Below are positions 1-5,737 of a stretch of 12,892 nt of DNA, in pieces. This stretch comes from CAIZIN01 sp964483025 (GTDB lineage: Bacteria > Patescibacteriota > Minisyncoccia > Phycocordibacterales > CAIZIN01): positions 1 to 12,892 of the forward strand of contig CAYZZT010000021.1 of NCBI GenBank assembly GCA_964483025.1, written 5' to 3'. The notes under the pieces were generated by a model, which saw only the letters and a program-made list of their open reading frames with translations, was not told where the DNA came from and did not search any database. Made by a program: the position numbers and the translations under genes. Every line of letters begins with the position of its first letter. The stretch's first letter is position 1.

Positions 1-1
1 A

Positions 2-625
2 CCAATCAATCTAACAAAACTCCCAACTTTTGGCGAAGACAAAAAAGGCTCATTCTCTTTCCTACTTCCACTTAAAATCTTCCTCTTTAATTCACCTACA
101 TCATCCGTACTCGACAATCTAAAGAAATATCCAAAACTACAAAAATACATAACAGACACACTTGGCTATAATACCGACCAAAAACTTGTAAAACTCTACA
201 AGACACCACTTAAGCTAGATGCAAACGCAGGTGATGTACTTGGAATATTTAAAGTAATCTCTCCTAAAGGCAGTGCACTCGTCACAACCCTTAAAGTAGA
301 CAAGAAAGGAAACCTAAGTCAGTACATAAAGGTAAATATGAAAGACTATCAAACATTAAATCTTTCACTTGCTACAACAACGAAGGCGGTAATCGAAGGT
401 AAGTTAAGTAACACAAAATACACATTCACAACCTCGAAAGACAAAATCACCACAACCATAAACATCCCACAAAAAGCTGGAACATATACCTTCACAACTT
501 CCGCTTCTCCTCTTCCTCTTACAATTGAGGTGGTAAGTACAAACCCAACACAAATTCCAAACATTACAAGTGGTACAAGTACATCAAGCTTGTGGAGTAG
601 GGTAAAAGGTTGGTTTCGATTTTAA
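2..625 (+). CDS. C-terminal part of a Thr-rich, probably exported surface protein (5' end outside window)
   Basis: The frame is open from the window edge to a TAA at 623-625, giving 207 residues, so the ATG at 338 is internal and not the start. The visible part is rich in Thr, Ser, Lys and beta-branched residues (for example LSLATTTKAVIEG and TYTFTTSAS). This composition is typical of secreted beta-sandwich or Ig-like domains. A Ser/Thr linker (TSGTSTSS) leads to a short aromatic, basic tail, LWSRVKGWFRF, that could be an amphipathic anchor or a sorting signal. There is no LPXTG motif. I recognise no specific family. Signal peptide and domain order cannot be judged because the N-terminus is missing. 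The coding strand is unusually rich in A and C and poor in G compared with the other genes, which may reflect the Thr/Lys-rich composition. Confidence 0.75.
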   Translation, partial: PINLTKLPTFGEDKKGSFSFLLPLKIFLFNSPTSSVLDNLKKYPKLQKYITDTLGYNTDQKLVKLYKTPLKLDANAGDVLGIFKVISPKGSALVTTLKVDKKGNLSQYIKVNMKDYQTLNLSLATTTKAVIEGKLSNTKYTFTTSKDKITTTINIPQKAGTYTFTTSASPLPLTIEVVSTNPTQIPNITSGTSTSSLWSRVKGWFRF

Positions 626-643
626 GAATGAAAGATTGTGCAT

Positions 644-649
644 TATATT
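644..649 (+). promoter_or_regulatory. -10 box of the gene at 655
   Basis: TATATT ends 5 bases before the ATG at 655. There is no purine-rich ribosome binding site between them, so the transcript probably starts at or next to the A of the ATG (leaderless). No clear -35 box is seen. It lies in the 29-base gap after the preceding stop codon. Confidence 0.5.
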
Positions 650-654
650 AAGTC

Positions 655-1173
655 ATGAAAGCAAAGAAAATTGTTGTAAACGATAAAATGCAAAAGGCAT
701 ACAAGTATGAACTTGTCGAACCTATTGGAAAAAATTTTGATAAAGAATTTAAACCAGATTTAACTCCAAAACAAATGCTTGAGCTTGGTGTTTTCGGCGG
801 GGTATATATGAGAGATTGCATAAAAGAGTTTCCAAAGAATTGGTTTGTCAAAGCAAAATTTGCACCAAAAGATATAAACAAACATTTGAAAGAATTAAAC
901 CTTTTTAAGATAAATGCTAGCCAGCCACTTTCTGTTTGGAGGCAAAAAGGCTGGATTCATAAGGGGGATCCGAGAGGTTGGTTCCAGTGGTATTGCCGTT
1001 ATTATATGGGCCGTAGGCTCGTCGAAGAGGACAAAATACAGATAAGGCGATGGAAGTCAATACGACGTCACCTAGGGCAAATTAGGGCCAACTGTAGCCC
1101 TCTAGATACCTTTTGTAGACCAAAACAACGCCAAGCTCTACTACACTGGGCCTATGACACCAGAAAGTCTTAA
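655..1173 (+). CDS. Conserved uncharacterised protein with DPRGWFQWYCRYYMGRR core
   Basis: This 172-residue soluble protein has no signal peptide or membrane segment. It belongs to a family I recall from many CPR genomes and some other organisms, always as a conserved hypothetical, so I give no function. The most striking stretch is residues 91-121: LSVWRQKGW followed by DPRGWFQWYCRYYMGRR, dense in Trp, Tyr and Arg with one Cys (114). Two further Cys lie at 147 and 154. A basic helix follows (IQIRRWKSIRRHLGQIR, about 128-144), then CRPKQRQALLHWAYDTRK at the C-terminus. The Arg/aromatic density suggests binding of nucleic acid or another polyanion, but this is inference. The start at 655 is supported by a -10 box just upstream. 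The stop is followed by a palindrome plus seven T (1192-1226) that can act as its terminator. Confidence 0.85.
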   Translation: MKAKKIVVNDKMQKAYKYELVEPIGKNFDKEFKPDLTPKQMLELGVFGGVYMRDCIKEFPKNWFVKAKFAPKDINKHLKELNLFKINASQPLSVWRQKGWIHKGDPRGWFQWYCRYYMGRRLVEEDKIQIRRWKSIRRHLGQIRANCSPLDTFCRPKQRQALLHWAYDTRKS

Positions 1174-1191
1174 ATCTTGAAGTGACAAAAT

Positions 1192-1226
1192 CGAAACATT
1201 CGATGTATCGAATGTTTCGTTTTTTT
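1192..1226 (+). terminator. Palindrome plus T7, likely terminator of the 655-1173 gene
   Basis: Two perfect 13-base arms, CGAAACATTCGAT (1192-1204) and ATCGAATGTTTCG (1207-1219), surround GT and are followed by seven T. This has the form of an intrinsic terminator. It is also the first member of the palindrome array around the HTH gene, so it may serve both roles. Confidence 0.6.
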
Positions 1227-1241
1227 GATATGTAAGTTATC

Positions 1242-1247
1242 TATAAT
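1242..1247 (+). promoter_or_regulatory. TATAAT box in first tandem unit
   Basis: TATAAT is followed 13 bases later by the palindrome at 1261. A -35 box is not evident; an upstream T-run sits about where one would be. An identical box recurs at 1306-1311 in the second unit, in the same position relative to the next palindrome. Confidence 0.35.
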
Positions 1248-1305
1248 AAATGCGCACTGATTCGATGCATCGAACGTTTCGCTTTTTTTTGATATGTAAG
1301 TTATC

Positions 1306-1311
1306 TATAAT
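1306..1311 (+). promoter_or_regulatory. TATAAT box in second tandem unit
   Basis: Exact copy of the 1242 box, 64 bases downstream, again 13 bases before a TTCGATnnATCGAA palindrome (1325). A start site here would put the palindrome at the very 5' end of the transcript. Confidence 0.35.
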
Positions 1312-1406
1312 AAAAGTGCATTGATTCGATACATCGAACGTTTTGATTGATGAGTATATTGATTCGATACATCGAATCAATGCAATATATTTATAAATTA
1401 GTGTTG

Positions 1407-1430
1407 TATAATATTATTTTTTGATATAAT
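1407..1430 (+). promoter_or_regulatory. Promoter of the YerC/TrpR-like gene (two TATAAT boxes)
   Basis: TATAAT occurs at 1407-1412 and 1425-1430. The second ends 6 bases before the ATG at 1437, the spacing expected for a leaderless transcript. No Shine-Dalgarno sequence is present. TTGTAT at 1404-1409 could be a poor -35 with a 15-base spacer. The palindrome at 1358-1381 is immediately upstream, a usual operator position. Confidence 0.6.
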
Positions 1431-1436
1431 TTAATT

Positions 1437-1871
1437 ATGTCACAAATCTCCAAAAAGAAATTAGGCTATTTTGTATCATCAAAAATAAGTGATCAATTTG
1501 TTGATACATTAATTGGTCTTAATAATAAAAATAAAGGTAGGGAATTTGTTAATGAGTTATTTACCGAGACTGAGAAAATAATGCTCGCAAAAAGACTGGG
1601 AGCGATAGTGATGTTGAAAGATGGATATTCAAATTATCGCGTGTCTCGTCATTTACAGTTGAGTTCATCTACTGTCTTTAAGCTTTCAAAGGCGGTGAAA
1701 AAAAGTCAGTATTCCTTTTTAGATGAATTCTTTAGTAATAAAAAAGTTAGAATGGAATTTCTTAAAAAGGTCTTGTATTATTCAAGGGGTGGATTACCAT
1801 CAAGAACAGGAAGAGATAGGTGGAAGTTTTTAAATCCCGAAGAACCAGACGAAGATCAAAACATTCGATAG
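1437..1871 (+). CDS. YerC/TrpR-like helix-turn-helix DNA-binding protein
   Basis: This 144-residue protein has a central TrpR/YerC-type domain at about residues 35-88. ELFTETEKIMLAKRLGAI matches the family's first helices. LKDGYSNYRVSRHL followed by LSSSTVFKLSKAVKK is a clear helix-turn-helix with a Ser-rich recognition helix. Family members bind palindromic operators as dimers. The remainder is basic and helical, ending in an acidic tail (NPEEPDEDQN). The gene is bracketed by four TTCGATnnATCGAA palindromes on each side, and its own TAG stop lies inside the first downstream palindrome (1864-1877). The simplest inference is that the protein binds these palindromes and represses itself. It is not clearly a tryptophan repressor, since no trp genes are nearby. 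The start is set by TATAAT ending 6 bases upstream. The family call is firm; target and ligand are inferred. Confidence 0.85.
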   Translation: MSQISKKKLGYFVSSKISDQFVDTLIGLNNKNKGREFVNELFTETEKIMLAKRLGAIVMLKDGYSNYRVSRHLQLSSSTVFKLSKAVKKSQYSFLDEFFSNKKVRMEFLKKVLYYSRGGLPSRTGRDRWKFLNPEEPDEDQNIR

Positions 1872-2066
1872 ATCGAATCATTTGATAAAATGAAACATTC
1901 GATGTATCGAATCAATTGTTTAATATGTATTGAATAATATTAATAAACTGAAACGTTCGATGTATCGAATGTTTCAGTTTTATTGATTCGATGCATCGAA
2001 TCAATAAATCGTATGGTATATAGGTGAAGAATATTTAAAGAGAAACATTCGTTTAACCGAATGTTT
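1860..2066. repeat. Downstream palindrome array: four TTCGATnnATCGAA sites plus one degenerate copy
   Basis: Exact cores lie at 1864-1877 (centre AG, overlapping the HTH stop codon), 1898-1911 (GT), 1956-1969 (GT) and 1987-2000 (GC). A fifth, degenerate member has arms AAACATTCG/CGAATGTTT (2043-2051/2058-2066) around TTTAAC. Outer flanks are of two types: GAAACrTTCGAT and TATTGATTCGAT. The copies at 1864 and 1898 have one flank of each type; those at 1956 and 1987 are matched on both sides. No convincing open reading frame lies between the copies. Confidence 0.9.
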
Positions 2067-2070
2067 TAGG

Positions 2071-2104
2071 AAAAGAAAAAACGTTAACTCGGGGAGTTAA
2101 CGTT
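2071..2104 (-). terminator. Intrinsic terminator of the small gene at 2111-2368
   Basis: Read on the minus strand, AACGTTAACTC (2104-2094), a 3-base loop, and GAGTTAACGTT (2090-2080) form a perfect 11-bp stem followed by TTTTCTTTT (2079-2071). It begins 6 bases after the TGA stop, supporting that the small minus-strand frame is a real gene. Confidence 0.85.
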
Positions 2105-2110
2105 GTTGAT

Positions 2111-2368
2111 TCAGGCGCTCAAACCAAGTCTTCTTACTGTGTCTTGCCAAGCTTGCGTAGCTGCCGCCTTCATCAGCTTTGGAGTCTTCAACTTCGGATT
2201 GAGACGTGTCGGAAATCCTTCATAAGGAGTATTCTCCTTTGCTGCCCTCAGAATATCTTCCGGTGTGCGGGTAAGAAAACTGAAATTCATTTTCCGATGG
2301 AGAAGCTTCAGGCCATGAATGAGTTGATGCCCTTTTCTTCGTAGGAATTTTGATTTGTTTCTTTTCAT
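2111..2368 (-). CDS. Small basic hypothetical protein (85 aa)
   Basis: I do not recognise this protein. It begins MKRNKSKFLRRKGHQ and is strongly basic over its first 30 residues. It then has PEDILRAAKENTPYEGFP and a Lys/Arg-rich end (KTPKLMKAAATQAWQDTVRRLG), predicted mostly helical, with no membrane segment or Cys. The frame is credible because it has both signals of a separate transcription unit: TTGACA with a 16-base spacer and TAAAAT upstream, and a perfect stem plus T-run just after the stop. It reads opposite to, and away from, the helicase gene, with 91 bases between starts. The size and charge suggest nucleic acid or ribosome binding, which is inference only. The base composition is less AT-rich than the neighbouring HTH gene. 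Confidence 0.6.
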   Translation of the reverse strand: MKRNKSKFLRRKGHQLIHGLKLLHRKMNFSFLTRTPEDILRAAKENTPYEGFPTRLNPKLKTPKLMKAAATQAWQDTVRRLGLSA

Positions 2369-2392
2369 AATGGTGTTTACTTTCCACTTGGG

Positions 2393-2420
2393 ATTTTATA
2401 ACAATCTGCCAAAATGTCAA
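2393..2420 (-). promoter_or_regulatory. Promoter of the small basic protein gene
   Basis: On the minus strand a perfect -35 TTGACA (2420-2415) is followed by a 16-base spacer and TAAAAT (2398-2393). TATAAA (2400-2395) would give only 14 bases. The expected start near 2386 leaves a leader of about 18 bases. This is the only exact TTGACA -35 placed at a gene start that I noticed in the window. Confidence 0.65.
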
Positions 2421-2446
2421 CACGAGCAAATTTTTCATTTTAGGGC

Positions 2447-2452
2447 TATAAT
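2447..2452 (+). promoter_or_regulatory. -10 box of the helicase-nuclease gene
   Basis: TATAAT ends 7 bases before the ATG at 2460. No Shine-Dalgarno sequence lies between, so the mRNA is probably leaderless. It is about 27 bases from the divergent minus-strand -35 at 2415-2420, so both promoters share one short intergenic region. Confidence 0.6.
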
Positions 2453-2459
2453 TTAGTTA

Positions 2460-5378
2460 ATGAAATCTCAAGAAATTTTTGATGAGCGTTACAAAAAATT
2501 AAATAAAGCGCAGAAGGAAGCTGTGGACACAATAGAAGGCCCTGTGCTTGTTATTGCTGGGCCCGGTACAGGCAAGACCACAATCCTTACTTTGCGCATT
2601 GCAAATATTTTAATAAAAACAGACACTCCGCCTTCTGGAATTTTAGCTATTACTTTTACTGATGCTGGCGTGAAGTCGATGAAAGAAAAACTTCGTGAAG
2701 TGATCGGTACAAGGGCAGATGAAGTAAAGATATCAACTTTCCACGGATTTGCCTCTTCTATAATTTCAGAATTTAAAGACCATTTTGTTCATTTAGATGG
2801 TGTGCGACAAATGATAGACATTGAGGCTGAAAGTTTAATTCGTAAAATTTTAGAAAGTGAAAAATACTCAGATTTACGCCCGTTTGGTAATACTGATTTC
2901 TATATCACACATATTCTTTCTGGAATTCGTGATTCTAAAAAAGAAGCTCTTACACCTGAGATGGTGAAAGATTTTGCAAAAAAAGAAATTCAAAATATTG
3001 AGTCGGATGAAGATTCGATTTCAACTAGAGGCGCTACAAAAGGGCAGTTGAAAGCAGAAGCCAAAAAAAGAATAGAAAAATGTGAGAAGACAATTTTATT
3101 CGCCGATGTATATGAGGAGTATGAAGCAAAGAAAAAGGAATTAAAGCTGATGGATTTTGACGATCTGATATTTGAACTTTTGCTCGCTCTAGGCAGGGAC
3201 GAAACCCTTTTACGTTTAATTCAAGAAAAATTCTTGTATATTTTGGTAGATGAACATCAAGACACAAACGATTCACAAAACTTGATTATCAAAATGCTGG
3301 CAGACTTTTTTGAGAGCCCAAATATTTTTATTGTGGGAGATGAGAAGCAGGCGATATATCGTTTTCAAGGAGCATCAGTTGCAAACTTTCTAAAGTTTCA
3401 AAATGCTTGGTCTGATGTAAAAACTATATTTCTTGAAGAAAATTATCGTTCACACCAGTCTATTTTAGATGCAAGTTTCAAAATGATTGAAAATAATTAT
3501 GTGGATAATGAGAATGAACATTTGCGGGTGAAGCTTATTGCAAAGGGTGCTATTGAGAAGAAGCCTATCGAAGTGGTACATATAAATTCGACTAAAGCGG
3601 GGGAGAATTATATTGTGGATTTTTTGAAAAAAACATCTAAAGAGAATTCTGAGAAAACTGTTGCAATAATTACAAAAAATAATCGCGATGTAGAGAGAAT
3701 GGTAAGGATTTGTGAGGAAGAAGAAATTAAAGTTTCTGCTGAAAGAAATATTCCAATCTTTTCGCACCCTATTGGTATTCTATTTTTTGCACTTATTGAA
3801 TTTATAAAAGACCCAGGAAGTGCGGAAGCTCTTGGTAAAACAATAGCTGGAGGGCTATGGGACTTATCCTTTGAGGAAGGGGTGAACATTTTGAAAGACT
3901 TAAAGAGAGGTGATTTTAAATCTGCGGAAAAATCCCTAAAAAATCTTCCGAGAATTATGAAAGAATTAATGGGAGATAGTCCTATAACTTTTTTACACCA
4001 TCTTGGAATTCTTTCTGGTCTTTCAAAAATAATTTCAACGGATGTTGCTTATGTGGAAGTCTGGAGAGGGATTTTATCACTTTCTGAGAGTATTGTTCGC
4101 GATACGGAAGGTTGTGATATTTGGAGCTTGATTGATAAACTCCTTGCTTATAAAATTTCAGCAGAAAATAAAAGTGTAAAAATAAATATTGGTGTATCAG
4201 ATGCAAAAATAAAAATAATGACAGCTCACGGAAGTAAGGGTCTAGAATTTGATTATGTACTTATCCCTTATGCCACAGAAGAATCTTGGAGTAGCAGAGG
4301 GCGAGGCACATATTTTGTCTTGCCAATAGAGGAATATAGCAAGGAAGGCGATGATATACGCGACACCAGAAGACTTTTCTATGTGGCTCTCACTCGAGCA
4401 AAAGAACATGTGGTGATTGTTGTGCCAGAAGAGGATGGCACGGGGAAAATACTTTCATCACTTAGGTTTTTGGATGAGCTAGATCAGGATCAAATGTTGC
4501 ATACTGTGGAGGAGTCTAAAGATGAAAATATTTTAAAAATTAAATTAGTTGATAATAAAGATTCTCGATTATTAGATTATACAAAAACAGTTTTGCTTGG
4601 AAAAGGTCTTTCTGTGACAGCTCTTAATCACTTTATGAAATGTCCCAGTACATTTCTTTATAAAAGTATTTTGAAACTTCCCGAGGCTCCAGCTCCGAGT
4701 GTGGAAAAGGGTGTGGCAATACACCGAGCTTTTGATTTGGTTTGGCAATCAGCCGATAAAAGTGAAAAGAATATGCAGAAAATTATTGAAGATACTTTAT
4801 ATGAAAATCTAGCAAAATCATTTTTGTACAGCTTTGAAAAAGAGGCAATTAAAAAAGAAATTCTCCCAGAGATACCAAAGATTGTAAAAAGTTTGCACGA
4901 GCATTTTATGGTGAAGGGTGATGTTAGGACAGAGACTTGGGCGGAAAATATTTGGGAAGGGAAGTTTGATTCTAAAAAAATTAACATTACTCTCCACGGA
5001 AAGCTTGATGCGATAGTTGAAACCGCTAATGATGTCTTTGTATACGATTATAAAACTCGGGGAAAAATGAGTGAAAATGATATTCGTGGGAATACCAAAA
5101 ATTCAGAAGGAAATTATTTTAGACAACTTTCATATTACAAATTGCTTTTGAAAAATAAATATAAAGATAAAAGTATTTTAACTTCACTTGTTTTTGTAAT
5201 GCCTGATGATAAAGGGAATTGCTCAATCACAACTCTGCAGGTTACAAATGAGGATATGGAAAAGGCAAAAGGGGAAGTAGGACAATTGGTAGAAAGTGTT
5301 TGGTCTGGAAAAATCCTCTCTGATACTTGTGGTGACCCTAAATGCGAGTGGTGCAATTTGAAAACGCTTTCTTTTTAA
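2460..5378 (+). CDS. UvrD/AddA-like ATP-dependent helicase fused to a PD-(D/E)XK Fe-S nuclease
   Basis: A 972-residue superfamily 1A helicase with a nuclease domain in the same chain. Helicase motifs in order: Q motif LNKAQKEAV (14-22), Walker A GPGTGKT (34-40), Ia ITFTDAG (64-70), Ib STFHGFA (92-98), II VDEHQDTN (263-270), III GDEKQAIYRFQGA (293-305), IV ENYRS (327-331), V TAHGSKGLEFD (588-598), VI RRLFYVALTRAKEH (637-650). Motif II has His where most UvrD proteins have Tyr or Phe. The C-terminal domain from about 718 has H755, D850, D863 and K865 of DYKTR, and Q889 as likely nuclease residues. One Cys (728, in HFMKCPSTFLY) and a C-X4-C-X2-C group (957, 962, 965) would hold a 4Fe-4S cluster, as in AddB and Cas4. 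It probably unwinds and resects DNA ends for recombinational repair in one polypeptide, a role otherwise shared between AddA and AddB. The family assignment is firm; the exact role is inferred. Confidence 0.95.
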   Translation: MKSQEIFDERYKKLNKAQKEAVDTIEGPVLVIAGPGTGKTTILTLRIANILIKTDTPPSGILAITFTDAGVKSMKEKLREVIGTRADEVKISTFHGFASSIISEFKDHFVHLDGVRQMIDIEAESLIRKILESEKYSDLRPFGNTDFYITHILSGIRDSKKEALTPEMVKDFAKKEIQNIESDEDSISTRGATKGQLKAEAKKRIEKCEKTILFADVYEEYEAKKKELKLMDFDDLIFELLLALGRDETLLRLIQEKFLYILVDEHQDTNDSQNLIIKMLADFFESPNIFIVGDEKQAIYRFQGASVANFLKFQNAWSDVKTIFLEENYRSHQSILDASFKMIENNYVDNENEHLRVKLIAKGAIEKKPIEVVHINSTKAGENYIVDFLKKTSKENSEKTVAIITKNNRDVERMVRICEEEEIKVSAERNIPIFSHPIGILFFALIEFIKDPGSAEALGKTIAGGLWDLSFEEGVNILKDLKRGDFKSAEKSLKNLPRIMKELMGDSPITFLHHLGILSGLSKIISTDVAYVEVWRGILSLSESIVRDTEGCDIWSLIDKLLAYKISAENKSVKINIGVSDAKIKIMTAHGSKGLEFDYVLIPYATEESWSSRGRGTYFVLPIEEYSKEGDDIRDTRRLFYVALTRAKEHVVIVVPEEDGTGKILSSLRFLDELDQDQMLHTVEESKDENILKIKLVDNKDSRLLDYTKTVLLGKGLSVTALNHFMKCPSTFLYKSILKLPEAPAPSVEKGVAIHRAFDLVWQSADKSEKNMQKIIEDTLYENLAKSFLYSFEKEAIKKEILPEIPKIVKSLHEHFMVKGDVRTETWAENIWEGKFDSKKINITLHGKLDAIVETANDVFVYDYKTRGKMSENDIRGNTKNSEGNYFRQLSYYKLLLKNKYKDKSILTSLVFVMPDDKGNCSITTLQVTNEDMEKAKGEVGQLVESVWSGKILSDTCGDPKCEWCNLKTLSF

Positions 5379-5645
5379 AACCATCAAATCCTCTTTATGT
5401 CATTCCTGCGGAGGTGAGCTTGGGGTGGGTTCAATCTGATGGGTATCAGATTGAAAGACGGAAGCTGTCGATCTGAGTCGGGGTCGAGTAAATTTCTAGC
5501 AAGAAATTATACGTGACCCAAGCGCAAGACTTTGAGTATTTTGTATTCAAAAAGCGAAAAGTGTACAGTGCCTGTAAGGCAGGAATCCAGTCCGAAAATG
5601 TATTCATGGATTCTCGCATTCGCAAGAATGATAAATACAATACAT

Positions 5646-5676
5646 AAAAAAACGCCTTAAAATAAGGCGTTTTTTT
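5646..5676. terminator. Bidirectional terminator between helicase gene and dsbA-like gene
   Basis: A7-CGCCTT (5646-5658), loop AAAAT, then AAGGCG-T7 (5664-5676). It is a perfect stem with a T-run on each strand, placed between two convergent genes, and so fits termination of both. Confidence 0.9.
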
Positions 5677-5697
5677 AATTTGAATTTGAATTATGCA

Positions 5698-5736
5698 TTT
5701 TCTACAAACTACTCACTACGCACTACTCACTAATTA
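5698..5736 (-). repeat. TAG/TGA-rich post-stop repeat, copy 1 (after dsbA-like gene)
   Basis: On the minus strand this reads TAATTAGTGAGTAGTGCGTA... and starts two bases after the TAG stop of the dsbA-like gene (5738-5740). It is almost identical, in the same orientation relative to its gene, to 12663-12701. It has stop triplets in all three frames. Confidence 0.75.
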
Positions 5737-5737
5737 G

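Larger units (their letters stand above)
1192..1381. repeat. Upstream palindrome array: four TTCGATnnATCGAA sites
   Basis: The 14-base palindrome TTCGATnnATCGAA occurs at 1199-1212 (centre GT), 1261-1274 (GC), 1325-1338 (AC) and 1363-1376 (AC). The first copy extends to arms of 13 bases and the last to ATTGATTCGAT/ATCGAATCAAT (1358-1368/1371-1381). The first three copies lie in near-identical direct repeat units: a palindrome, a T-run, then GATATGTAAGTTATCTATAATAAA-like sequence (starting at 1227 and 1291, period 64). The array ends 55 bases before the HTH gene, and the last site lies just upstream of that gene's putative promoter. Confidence 0.9.
5379..5737. other. 359-base gap between convergent genes: nested palindromes, terminator, TAG-rich repeat
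   Basis: No credible gene is seen. From 5399 to about 5632 there is a composite of palindromes whose outer ends (TGTCATTCCTGCGGAGG and TCGCATTCGCAAGAATGATA) match the dispersed repeat at 9801-9872. Inside are perfect hairpins: TTCAATCTGAT/ATCAGATTGAA (5430-5440/5445-5455) and AATTTCT/AGAAATT (5491-5497/5502-5508), plus a weaker one, TGCC/GGCA, near 5570. A nearly complete repeat unit fills the last 80 bases. The terminator at 5646-5676 and the TAG-rich repeat at 5698-5736 follow. Confidence 0.7.

Noticed and set aside
338..625. Separate 95-residue gene starting at 338
   Set aside because: The same frame is open without a stop back to the window edge, with continuous Thr/Lys-rich composition, so 338 is an internal Met.
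1192..1381. Possible CRISPR array, given regularly spaced repeats and a Cas2-like gene in the window
   Set aside because: The repeats are 14-28 bp palindromes, the stretches between them are near-identical and not unique spacers, and no cas1 or effector gene is present. The Cas2-like gene is 6 kb away.
5446..5640. 64-residue minus-strand open frame
   Set aside because: It is a translation of the palindromic repeat block, has no promoter-like box at its start, and lies over perfect hairpins.
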